A stretch of DNA of 64,000 bases. Source: Saccharothrix luteola. GTDB lineage: Bacteria; Actinomycetota; Actinomycetes; Mycobacteriales; Pseudonocardiaceae. Positions within the stretch are counted from its first letter, which is position 1, and every line of letters starts with the position of its first letter. A program made the position numbers and the translations under genes. Below the pieces are notes generated by a model that was not told the origin of the DNA, made no database searches, and saw only the letters and a list, made by a program, of their open reading frames with translations. This document shows positions 8,225 through 17,757 of this stretch, piece after piece. The stretch spans positions 1 through 64,000 of the forward strand of contig NZ_JAJHUO010000047.1 in the NCBI RefSeq assembly GCF_020859565.1, given 5' to 3'.

Positions 8225-9238
8225 TCAGGAGGGGTCGACGGGTTCGAACGCGATGACGGTGGCCGTGACGCCGCGGCCGCCGTCGTCCAAGCCGCTGAGC
8301 TGGAACGTGTTCAGCACCCGGTTGTCGGCGCTGTCCAGCACGGTCGCGGTGTTGCCGCTCGACAGGAACACGCGGCGGTCGCCGGGCGCGATGGCCAGCG
8401 CCTTCGCCCTGAGCCGCAACGTCTTCGCGGCGCGGGTGGCGGTGTCGACGACGACCACGCGGCGGTTGAGCGCCACGTAGACGCGGCGACCGTCCGGGGT
8501 GACCGCGATGCTGCCCGCGCCCTTGCCGACCGGCACCGACCAGCGCAGCTCGTCGGTGCGCGCGTCGATCACGGAGACCGTGCCGGTGCCCTCGCCGACG
8601 TCGACCGAGCTGACGTAGACCGCATTGCCGTCCGGGCTGACCGCGACGTGCTGCGGCATGCCCTCGACGTCGATCGTGGTCCGGGGGCTCGCGGTCTCGG
8701 TGTCGAGCACGCTCACCGTGCCGTCCTGGGCATTGGCGACGTACAGCCGGCGGCCGTCCGGGGTGACCGCGATGCCCTGCGGCTGACCGCCCGCCCTGAT
8801 CGCCGCGACCAGGCGGAACGTCACCGGGTCCACCACCGCGACCGCGCCGCTGCCGGTGACGTAGAGGCGCCGGCCGTCCGGGCGCAGCACCGCCTGCGCC
8901 AGCTGCGCGCGGGCGTCGATGCGGCCGACGACCTTGCCCGCCACCGGGTCGACCGCCGTGATCACGCCCGCCCAGCCGTTGACCACGTACACCCGCCGGC
9001 CACCCGGCCCGACCGCCGCGCCCGTGGTCCACGCGCCGGTGTTGGCGGTCGCCACGAGCCGGCCGTCGGTGGTGTCGAGCACCTGCACCCGGCCGTTGTG
9101 GGTGATCACGTACGCCTTGGGCGCGGGCGTGCCGGCGGCGGTGACGACGTGCGACCGCTCCTGGCCGGCGGCGGAGAGCGCGGCGGCGAGGAGGACGGCT
9201 GCGGTGCCCAGGGCTGCGGTGCTTCGTCGTCCCCACAT
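8225..9238 (-). CDS. exported YncE/YVTN-type beta-propeller protein
   Basis: 337 aa from the ATG at 9238, which gives a clean signal peptide (MWGRRSTAALGTAAVLLAAALSA). The mature part is built from about seven 40-residue blades with the YVTN signature, such as VTPDGRRLYVANAQDGTVSVLD and SPDGNAVYVSSVDVGEG. Proteins of this type bind ligands or partners at the cell surface; no catalytic residues are evident. It is convergent with the MMPL pump and not obviously in its operon. An upstream extension to 9358 is open but would bury the signal peptide, so I rejected it. Confidence 0.85.
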   Translation of the reverse strand: MWGRRSTAALGTAAVLLAAALSAAGQERSHVVTAAGTPAPKAYVITHNGRVQVLDTTDGRLVATANTGAWTTGAAVGPGGRRVYVVNGWAGVITAVDPVAGKVVGRIDARAQLAQAVLRPDGRRLYVTGSGAVAVVDPVTFRLVAAIRAGGQPQGIAVTPDGRRLYVANAQDGTVSVLDTETASPRTTIDVEGMPQHVAVSPDGNAVYVSSVDVGEGTGTVSVIDARTDELRWSVPVGKGAGSIAVTPDGRRVYVALNRRVVVVDTATRAAKTLRLRAKALAIAPGDRRVFLSSGNTATVLDSADNRVLNTFQLSGLDDGGRGVTATVIAFEPVDPS

Positions 9239-9522
9239 GGCTGGATGGGAACACCGCCGCGCGGTCGGGTTCCACCCTCGTCCTACGGACGTGTGCCTTT
9301 TGGTGCCGGACCGGGTGATGGGTCTGGCTGCCGCCCGCGGCGGCGGGACGGGCGGCAACGGCGGCGGCGCCCTCGGCGGCGGTGCGCCCGGCGCCGGTCG
9401 CTCGGGGGGCGAAACGACCGACGCCGGACCCCTGCCGGTGCCGGAGCACCGGTGGTCCTACCCCGACGACGTAGACCTCTACACCAGGTTGACGCAGTCC
9501 GGGCCGTTTTGGATCCCGAGAG

Positions 9523-11535
9523 CTACGAATCAGCCGAAATTCGTCGAGTTGCCACCAGCTTGGCGTAACGCGTGCCCGCCGTCAGGAGGACGAGGCCGGC
9601 GCCGATGAACGCGAGCACGCGGGCGATGCCGTCCAACGCGGACATGTCGAACAGCAGCAACTTCGCCACCGCCGCGCCGACCAGCACCAACCCGGCCACC
9701 CGCAGGGACTTCCGGTCGATGCCGCGCACCAGCAGCACCAGCGCGGCGACCGTCCACGACACCGTCACGATCGAGTGACCGAAGAGGAATCCGGTCACGT
9801 CCTGCGACACCAGCAGCGCACCGCACAGCACGACACCGGCCGCCGCGTACAGCAGCACGAGACCCGTGACGATCCACGGGAACGGGTGCCTGCCCAGGAC
9901 ACCCAGGCCCGACGCGACCCACGGCAGCACGACCACGAGCACGCCGAGGACCAGCGCGGTGAGCATGCCGGACGCCAGGAACCCCGTGGTGTCCACGCGC
10001 CACGGTTCGTCCAGCAGCAGGCGCGGCGGCACGGCGTGCGCGGTGGTGAGCAGGAAACCGATGGCGCCGAACACGAGCGAGCCGAGCAGCGGGCCGCGCG
10101 ACTCGAGGACCTTGGCCAGGAACGCCAGCGCCAGGGCCTCGGCCAGCACCACCGCGGCCCGCGTGCTGCCGTCCAGGGCGATCGTCGTGGCCTGGAACAA
10201 CGCGAACACGCCGACCGCGCCGACCGCCGCGGTGAAGTTCTTCGGCAACGAGCGCCGACCGGCCGCCCACAACGCGAGCATCAGCACCGCGACCACGCCC
10301 GCGACCCCCGCGCCGAGGGTGCGGTCCAGGACAGCGGTGGTGAGCAGGGCCGGCAGCGGTGAGCCGACGGCGAGGGCGAGCGCGGTGACGTCGCCGGGTC
10401 GGGCGTGGATCGTGAGCACGGCGGCGGCCACGCCGATCACGGCGGCCAGCAGGGAGATGCCGGCCAGCGCGAACTCGTCCGTGCGGCCGATCACCAGGAC
10501 CGAGGCGAGCAGCGGCGGCACGCCCGCGGTGACCGCGAGCCAGGGCCAGTCGCGCTTGAGGTGCACCGGGCTCGCCGCGATCTTCAGGACCAGCAGGAAC
10601 GCCACGAGCAGCGGCGTGAACCCCTGCGTGAGGACGGGCGCGCACACGGCGCAGGCCGCGACCACGCCGATGGCGAGGGCGGCCGAGTCCCAGCGCAGGG
10701 CCAGCAGCAGCCCGCCGCCCGCGATGAGCAGGCCCGCGGCCAGGCCGCCGCCTTCGGGCAGGTACTCGTAGATCGAGGTGGCGGCGATGACGTCCAGGTA
10801 GAGCACGGCGATGCCGGTGGCGGCGAGGGCGAACGCGCCGGTGCGGCCGGCCGGGGTGCGGTGCAGCCACAGGCCGAGGCCGACCAGCACGCCGCCGAGC
10901 GCGGCGCCGCCGAGGACGCGGGGCAGGGGGCCGAGGTAGCCGCGTTGGACGGCCAGGACCAGGAGGAGGACGACGCCGAGCAGCGTGACCGCGCCGCCGA
11001 CCCAGGCGAGTAGCTTGCTGCCCGCGCCGTCCTTGGCGAGGCGGTCGAAGAGGGTCGGGCCGGGTGGCGGCGGAGGGGTCGGCGGCCAGTACGGGGCTGG
11101 TCGGCCCCAGCCCGGGGCGCCCGGCGGCGGGCCCTGTGGTGGCGCGTAGCCGGGATGGGGCGCGGTGTAGGCCGCCGGGCCGTTCGGGTGGGCGGTCGGA
11201 CGGGGTGCGGTCGGGTAGGGCGGCGGGGTCGGGGCTTGCACGGTATGGGCCGCCGCGGCAACGGGCTGGGCGAGTGCGGGCCGAGGGGCGACGGGTTGGG
11301 CGGGGACCGGCTGGGCAGGCTCGGTCTGCCGTGCGGCGGGCGCGATCGGCTCACTCGCGGGTGTTCCGGCTGTCGCTTCGGCCGCCGTGCCGGTGGCGGG
11401 CGGTGCGGTCGACGTCGCCACCGCCTGGGTGCTGCCGACCCGGTGCAGCTCCTGACCCACCGCCTCCAGGCGGCGGCCGAGGTGCCCGAGTTCGTCAGCG
11501 AGCCTCATCAGGGGGTCCAGCCCAGTACCGGTCAT
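9523..11535 (-). CDS. DUF2339 family polytopic membrane protein
   Basis: 670 aa from the ATG at 11535. Domain order: a short N-terminal helical segment with heptad character (DPLMRLADELGHLGRRLEAVGQEL), then a Pro/Ala-rich linker of about 130 residues with many PxxP and QPV repeats, then roughly 20 predicted transmembrane helices filling the rest. This is the layout of the predicted membrane proteins grouped as DUF2339, whose role is unknown. The coiled segment and Pro-rich linker are probably cytoplasmic. It is divergent from ribokinase with a 96-bp shared promoter region. An in-frame start at 11580 lacks a ribosome-binding site. Confidence 0.85.
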   Translation of the reverse strand: MTGTGLDPLMRLADELGHLGRRLEAVGQELHRVGSTQAVATSTAPPATGTAAEATAGTPASEPIAPAARQTEPAQPVPAQPVAPRPALAQPVAAAAHTVQAPTPPPYPTAPRPTAHPNGPAAYTAPHPGYAPPQGPPPGAPGWGRPAPYWPPTPPPPPGPTLFDRLAKDGAGSKLLAWVGGAVTLLGVVLLLVLAVQRGYLGPLPRVLGGAALGGVLVGLGLWLHRTPAGRTGAFALAATGIAVLYLDVIAATSIYEYLPEGGGLAAGLLIAGGGLLLALRWDSAALAIGVVAACAVCAPVLTQGFTPLLVAFLLVLKIAASPVHLKRDWPWLAVTAGVPPLLASVLVIGRTDEFALAGISLLAAVIGVAAAVLTIHARPGDVTALALAVGSPLPALLTTAVLDRTLGAGVAGVVAVLMLALWAAGRRSLPKNFTAAVGAVGVFALFQATTIALDGSTRAAVVLAEALALAFLAKVLESRGPLLGSLVFGAIGFLLTTAHAVPPRLLLDEPWRVDTTGFLASGMLTALVLGVLVVVLPWVASGLGVLGRHPFPWIVTGLVLLYAAAGVVLCGALLVSQDVTGFLFGHSIVTVSWTVAALVLLVRGIDRKSLRVAGLVLVGAAVAKLLLFDMSALDGIARVLAFIGAGLVLLTAGTRYAKLVATRRISADS

Positions 11536-11616
11536 GTGACCAGCGTCGCCCGGATCGGGTGTATCCGGAATCCGTACCACTACTCAACCCGGTACCGAAC
11601 CGGTCACGCCGGGACC

Positions 11617-11629
11617 TGGCACAGTGCCA
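11617..11629. promoter_or_regulatory. palindrome upstream of ribokinase start
   Basis: TGGCACAGTGCCA is a perfect 6-1-6 inverted repeat ending 2 nt before the GTG start of the ribokinase gene. No Shine-Dalgarno sequence is visible there, so it could be an operator over the initiation region. Confidence 0.35.
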
Positions 11630-11631
11630 CC

Positions 11632-12492
11632 GTGACTGTTCTCGTGCTCGGTTCGGCCAACGCGGACCTCGTCGTCTCGGTGCCACGCCGACCCGCCGGC
11701 GGTGAGACGGTGCTCGGCGGTGACACCGTCGTCCTGCCCGGCGGCAAGGGCGCGAACACCGCCGTGGCCGCCGCTCGGCTGGGCGCGTCGGTGGCGCTCG
11801 TCGGCGCGGTGGGCGCGGACCAGTACGGGGAGCTGCTGTTGGCCTCCCTGTCGTCGTCGGGTGTGCGGACCGATTTCGTGCGCACGTCGTCCCGGCCGAC
11901 GGGGTTGGCTTACATCACCGTGACGCCGGACGGTGAGAACTCGATCGTCGTCGCCCCGGGCGCGAACTCCGACCTGGGTGTGTCCGATGTGGACGCGCTG
12001 ACCTGGGACGACGTGCCGGTGCTGGTGTGCTCGCTCGAGGTGCCCGTGCCGACGGTGTCGCACGCGGTGCGGGTGGCGGCGTCCCGCGGCGTCCGGCCGG
12101 TGCTGAACCTGTCCCCGGTGGTCGAGGTGCCCGCGGAGACGATGGCCCTGCTGGACCCGCTGATCGTGAACGAGCACGAGGCGGCGTCGCTGGCGGCGTC
12201 GTTCGACGGTCTGCTGGCGCTGGGCCCGAAGTCCGCCGTGGTCACGTTGGGCGCACGCGGCGCGGCCGTCGTCACGCCGTCCGGTGTGGTCGAGGTGGGT
12301 GCTCCCGAAGTGTCCGTTGTGGACACCACCGGCGCCGGTGACGCCTTCGCCGGCGCGCTGGCGGTCGCCCTGTCGTCCGGCTCGCCACTGCCGGCCGCCG
12401 CCGCCTTCGCCGCCCGCGTGGCCGCCGTGTCCGTGACATCGGCGGGCGCCCAACCGTCCTACCCGACCCTGGCGCAGGTGCCGCCCGGCTGA
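11632..12492 (+). CDS. rbsK: ribokinase (PfkB family carbohydrate kinase)
   Basis: 286 aa kinase phosphorylating ribose (or a related sugar) at the 5 position with ATP. PfkB signature 1 covers GGKGANTAVAAARLG near the N-terminus. Signature 2 is DTTGAGDAFAGAL near the C-terminus and contains the catalytic Asp. The N-terminal substrate motif GSANADLVV is typical of ribokinase rather than fructokinase. The start is the GTG at 11632. No ribose transporter lies nearby, so it may salvage ribose from nucleoside turnover. It precedes a regulatory region and then ptsI. Confidence 0.92.
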   Translation: MTVLVLGSANADLVVSVPRRPAGGETVLGGDTVVLPGGKGANTAVAAARLGASVALVGAVGADQYGELLLASLSSSGVRTDFVRTSSRPTGLAYITVTPDGENSIVVAPGANSDLGVSDVDALTWDDVPVLVCSLEVPVPTVSHAVRVAASRGVRPVLNLSPVVEVPAETMALLDPLIVNEHEAASLAASFDGLLALGPKSAVVTLGARGAAVVTPSGVVEVGAPEVSVVDTTGAGDAFAGALAVALSSGSPLPAAAAFAARVAAVSVTSAGAQPSYPTLAQVPPG

Positions 12493-12546
12493 ACCCGCAC
12501 CGCCGACCACCCGGAATTGTCGGACCTCGCCGGCAGAATAAAAGCA

Positions 12547-12571
12547 AGGGATCCCCTTGGCGGGGACCCCT
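12547..12571 (-). terminator. hairpin terminator, T-rich on the minus strand
   Basis: AGGGATCCCC-TTGGC-GGGGACCCCT forms a 10-bp stem with one mismatch. On the minus strand it is followed by TGCTTTTATT, a genuine U-rich tail. It can act on rbsK read-through only weakly, but well on an antisense transcript coming from the ptsI promoter side. Confidence 0.55.
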
Positions 12572-12740
12572 GCACAGCCTTTCCGGGCCGCCGGGTGGGA
12601 GCAGGGGCGTGTGCCGAGGCGACTCGGCACTGCTGCGTCCACGCGTCGGTGGGCCGCCACGGCCACGGGCTGCCGATGTCGCCGGCCGGGTAGCGGGTTC
12701 GAGGCCGGTGGCGTTGGCTTGTCCTTCACGTCCCGTCGAC
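12572..12740 (-). ncRNA. candidate small RNA divergent from ptsI
   Basis: This is speculative. On the minus strand a TACCCT -10-like hexamer (12749-12744) overlaps the DasR box. It is followed by about 170 nt without a convincing ORF, a perfect hairpin at 12611-12630 (GTGCCGAG-GCGA-CTCGGCAC) and the U-tailed terminator at 12547-12571. This would give an RNA of roughly 200 nt. No known RNA family was recognised. Confidence 0.25.
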
Positions 12741-12747
12741 CTGAGGG

Positions 12748-12760
12748 TATGGTCTAGACC

Positions 12761-12763
<3 letters not shown>
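12748..12763. promoter_or_regulatory. DasR-type operator (dre) overlapping ptsI start
   Basis: TATGGTCTAGACCATG contains the perfect palindrome ATGGTCTAGACCAT and matches the core TGGTCTAGACCA of the GntR/HutC-family regulator DasR, which controls PTS and N-acetylglucosamine genes in actinomycetes. It also contains the probable -10 (TATGGT) and the ptsI ATG, so binding would block both transcription and initiation. Confidence 0.85.
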
Positions 12764-14385
<1,622 letters not shown>

Positions 14386-14392
<7 letters not shown>

Positions 14393-15258
14393 CCGACGGC
14401 GTCCAGCAGCGCGTCCCGGACCAGCTCGATCAACGGGTGGCCCTCGCTGCCCGCGCGCACCGCCGCGACCACCCGCCGCAACGGCGCCGTGCCGCGCACG
14501 GGCACACCGCGCACGGCGTTGCGGGGCACCAGGGCCACCCCCGCGCCCGCCCGCACCAACGCGCCGATGGCCCGGAAGTCGTCGGACGTGTGCGTGATCC
14601 GGGGCGCGAAACCGGCGTGCTCGCACGCCAGCTGCACGACGTCGCGCACCGGGTTGCCGGGCAGCGTCACGACCCAGTCGTCGTCCGCGAGGTCGGCCAG
14701 GTCCACCTCCGCCCGACCGGCCAACGGGTGCGCGGGCGGCAGCACCACGTCGAACGGCTCGGTGTAGAGCGGGAACCGGGTCAGCCGCCGGTCGTCGGTG
14801 CGCAGCCGGTACTCCTCGGTGATCGCCAGGTCGATCTCGCCGTCGAGCAGCAACGGCACGCTGGCGTGCCCCTCGACGTCGCGCACCCGCAGCGTCACGT
14901 CCGGCGCGGACACCCGCAGCGCGGCCAGCGCGGGCGCGACGACCTGCGTGATCGCCGACGCGAAGCTGCCGACCTCGACCCGACCGGTCGCGCCGGAGGT
15001 GAACGCGGCCAGCGTCGCCTGCGCCCGCTCCAGCTCCGCGGCCACCGCGTTGGCGTGCCGGACCAGCAGCTCGCCGGCGGCGGTCAACGACACCCGCCGC
15101 CCTCGCCGCCGCAGCAGCTCGTGCCCCACCTCGGACTCCAGGGCGGCCAGCTGCTGCGACACCGCGGACGGCGTGAGGTGCAGGGCCTGCGCCGCCGCCG
15201 TCACGGTGCCGTGGTCGGCGAGCGCGCGCAGCACCCGCAGCCGTCGGGGGTCGATCAC
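14386..15258 (-). CDS. LysR family transcriptional regulator
   Basis: 290 aa. The N-terminal winged helix-turn-helix (residues 1-60) reads RRLRVLRALADHGTVTAAAQALHLTPSAVSQQLAALESEVG, which is diagnostic. A C-terminal periplasmic-binding-type effector domain of two lobes follows. Effector unknown. It is divergent from the small membrane protein gene at 15310, the usual geometry for a LysR target, with about 50 bp between starts. The next genes, kbl and tdh, are on the same strand but upstream and separate. The GTG start at 15258 has only a weak ribosome-binding site. Confidence 0.92.
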
Positions 15259-15309
15259 GGGCCCGTCGTCACGACGTGCACGCCCGGCCCGCGTGCGGTA
15301 ACAAGAGCC

Positions 15310-15504
15310 ATGCGTTCGCTCCGCGCCACCGAATCGGTCATCGCCGGTCTCGGCCTGCTCGTGCTGGTCGTCTTCGGCTTCGTCGTGCCCAGCGCCCGAG
15401 CGGGCGAGTTGGAGATGAACGGCGTCGTGGTGACCCTCTCGATCCTGGTGTCCGCGATCCTGCTCGTGTTCGCCGGCATCTGGGGCCCCGGCGGCAAGAG
15501 GTGA
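15310..15504 (+). CDS. small two-helix membrane protein
   Basis: 64 aa from the ATG at 15310. Two hydrophobic helices (about residues 9-27 and 38-57) are joined by a short polar loop (SARAGELEMN), ending GIWGPGGKR. No family was recognised. It is divergent from the LysR gene and convergent with kbl (stop codons 5 bp apart). It could be the target of the LysR regulator. Codon use agrees with neighbours, so it is likely real. Confidence 0.65.
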   Translation: MRSLRATESVIAGLGLLVLVVFGFVVPSARAGELEMNGVVVTLSILVSAILLVFAGIWGPGGKR

Positions 15505-15508
15505 GGTC

Positions 15509-16687
15509 TCACATCCGGTCGCGGGCCGCGATGAACGCGTCCACGGCGCGGTTCACGTCGTCGGTCGAGTGCGCCGCCGACATCTGGGTCCGGATCCGCG
15601 CCTTGCCGTGCGGCACGACGGGGTAGGAGAAGCCGATCACGTAGATGCCCTGCTCCAGCAGCAGGTCGGCCATCCGGGACGCCTCCGCCGCGTCGCCGAT
15701 CATCACCGGGATGATCGGGTGCTCGCCGGGCAGCAGGTCGAAGCCCGCCTCGGTCATCCGCGAGCGGAACAGCGCGGTGTTCTCGCGCAGCCTGGTCAGC
15801 AGCTCGCCTGACGAGGTGAGCAGGTCGAGCGCGGCGATGGCGGCGGCGGTGATCGACGGCGCCAGCGAGTTGGAGAACAGGTACGGCCGCGACCGCTGCC
15901 GCAGCATCTCCACGATCTCCGCCCGCCCGGACGTGTAGCCGCCGGACGCGCCGCCCAGCGCCTTGCCGAGCGTGCCGGTGACGATGTCCACCCGGTCCCG
16001 CACGCCGAACAGCTCGGGCGTGCCGCGACCGTTCGGGCCGGTGAAGCCGACCGCGTGCGAGTCGTCGACCATCACCAGCGCGTCGTACCGCTCGGCCAGG
16101 TCGCAGATGTCGTCCAGCGGCGCGAGGTAGCCGTCCATGGAGAACACGCCGTCGGTCGCGATCAGCCGGTAGCGGGCGTCGGCGGAGTCCTTGAGCTGCC
16201 GCTCCAGGTCGTCCATGTCGCGGTTCTTGTAGCGGTACCTGCGGGCCTTCGACAGGCGCACGCCGTCGATGATCGACGCGTGGTTCAGCTCGTCGGAGAT
16301 GATCGCGTCGTCCGCGCCGAGCAGGGTCTCGAACAGGCCGCCGTTGGCGTCGAAGCACGAGCTGTAGAGGATCGTGTCCTCGGTGCCCAGGAACTGTGAG
16401 AGCCGCAGCTCCAGCTCCTTGTGCGGTTCCTGCGTGCCGCAGATGAACCGCACCGACGCCATGCCGAAGCCCCACCGGTCCAACGCCTCGTGCGCGGCCT
16501 CGACCAGCCGCGGGTGGTCGGCCAGGCCCAGGTAGTTGTTGGCGCAGAAGTTCAGCACCTCGGCGCCGGAGCCGACGCGCACGGCGGCGTTCTGCGGTGT
16601 GCCGATCACCCGTTCCGCCTTGTAGAGCCCGGCCGCGCGGATCTCGTCCAAGCCGGTCCGCAGGTCCTCGCGCATCGCGCCGTACAT
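15509..16687 (-). CDS. kbl: glycine C-acetyltransferase (2-amino-3-ketobutyrate CoA ligase)
   Basis: 392 aa PLP-dependent enzyme of the alpha-oxoamine synthase family. It cleaves 2-amino-3-ketobutyrate with CoA to glycine and acetyl-CoA, the second step of threonine degradation. The PLP lysine is K242 in GTLGKALGG. MVDDSHAVGFTG holds the cofactor-binding Asp and His, and NFCANNYLGLADHP is the N-terminal family motif. The ATG at 16687 overlaps the tdh stop codon by one base (TGATG), so the two genes are translationally coupled. Length is the same as the E. coli enzyme within a few residues. Confidence 0.96.
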   Translation of the reverse strand: MYGAMREDLRTGLDEIRAAGLYKAERVIGTPQNAAVRVGSGAEVLNFCANNYLGLADHPRLVEAAHEALDRWGFGMASVRFICGTQEPHKELELRLSQFLGTEDTILYSSCFDANGGLFETLLGADDAIISDELNHASIIDGVRLSKARRYRYKNRDMDDLERQLKDSADARYRLIATDGVFSMDGYLAPLDDICDLAERYDALVMVDDSHAVGFTGPNGRGTPELFGVRDRVDIVTGTLGKALGGASGGYTSGRAEIVEMLRQRSRPYLFSNSLAPSITAAAIAALDLLTSSGELLTRLRENTALFRSRMTEAGFDLLPGEHPIIPVMIGDAAEASRMADLLLEQGIYVIGFSYPVVPHGKARIRTQMSAAHSTDDVNRAVDAFIAARDRM

Positions 16688-17721
16688 CAGTGAGCTCCCG
16701 TCCAGTCGAGGATGACCTTGCCGCACTTGCCCTCGCGCGCCGTCGCGAACGCCTCGCCGAAGTCCGCGTGGTCGAACCGGTGCGTGATCACCGGCGTCAG
16801 GTCGAGGCCGCGTTGCAGCAGCACGGACATCGAGTACCAGGTCTCGAACATCTCCCGGCCGTAGATGCCCTTGATCTGCAGCATCTTCAGCACGACGCTG
16901 CTCCAGTCGACCGCGAACCCCTCGGCGGGCAGGCCGAGGATCGCGACCCGGCCGCCGTGCGCCATGTTGCCGATCATCTCCTGCAACGCGACGGGCTTGC
17001 CGGACATCTCCATGCCGACGTCGAAGCCCTCGGACATGCCCAGCTCGGCCTGCGCGTCGGCGATCGTGCGCTCGGTGACGTCCAGGGCGAGGTCGACGCC
17101 GACCTTGCGGGCCAGGTCCAGCCGGTGCGCGCTCACGTCGGTGATGACCACGTTGCGCGCGCCCGCGTGCTTGGCCACGGCCGCCGCCATGATCCCGATC
17201 GGGCCGGCGCCGGTGATCAGCACGTCCTCGCCGATGACCGGGAACGACAGCGCGGTGTGCACGGCGTTGCCGAAGGGGTCGAAGATCGCCGCCACGTCCA
17301 GGTCGACGGGCGCGCGGTGCACCCAGGCGTTCTGCTCGGGCAGCACCACGTACTGCGCGAACGCGCCGTCGCTGTGCACGCCGAGGCCGCGGGTGTTGGC
17401 GCACAGGTGCCGGCGGCCGGCCTTGCAGTTGCGGCACGTGCCGCAGACCAGGTGGCCCTCGCCGCTGACCAGGTCGCCGACCTCGACCCCGGTCACCGCC
17501 GCGCCGGTCTCCACCACCTCGCCGACGAACTCGTGCCCGAGCACGAGCGGCGCGCTGATGTTGTGCGCGGCCCACTCGTCCCACGAGTCGATGTGCAGGT
17601 CCGTGCCGCAGATGCCGGTGCGCAGGACCCGGACCACCACGTCACCGGGGCCGGGGGTGGGGTCCGGGACGTCGGTCAACGACAACCCCGGCCCGGCGGT
17701 CGCCTTGACCAGTGCCTTCAT
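16687..17721 (-). CDS. tdh: L-threonine 3-dehydrogenase
   Basis: 344 aa zinc-dependent medium-chain dehydrogenase oxidising L-threonine to 2-amino-3-ketobutyrate with NAD+. Catalytic zinc ligands are Cys38 (GICGTDLH) and His63-Glu64 (GHEFVG). The structural zinc site is Cys93, 96, 99 and 107 (CGTCRNCKAGRRHLC). The Rossmann motif is GAGPIGIMAAA. It forms a two-gene operon with kbl, converting threonine to glycine and acetyl-CoA. The gene starts at ATG 17721; no operator was recognised in the 36 bp to the next gene. Confidence 0.96.
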   Translation of the reverse strand: MKALVKATAGPGLSLTDVPDPTPGPGDVVVRVLRTGICGTDLHIDSWDEWAAHNISAPLVLGHEFVGEVVETGAAVTGVEVGDLVSGEGHLVCGTCRNCKAGRRHLCANTRGLGVHSDGAFAQYVVLPEQNAWVHRAPVDLDVAAIFDPFGNAVHTALSFPVIGEDVLITGAGPIGIMAAAVAKHAGARNVVITDVSAHRLDLARKVGVDLALDVTERTIADAQAELGMSEGFDVGMEMSGKPVALQEMIGNMAHGGRVAILGLPAEGFAVDWSSVVLKMLQIKGIYGREMFETWYSMSVLLQRGLDLTPVITHRFDHADFGEAFATAREGKCGKVILDWTGAH

Positions 17722-17757
17722 GCGGGCGAGTGTGCTCCCACCCCCTTGTGCAGTCCA

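Noticed and set aside
12690..12715. GGTTCGAGGCC resembling a tRNA T-arm
   Set aside because: The flanking bases do not form a T-stem and no acceptor, D or anticodon arms can be drawn.
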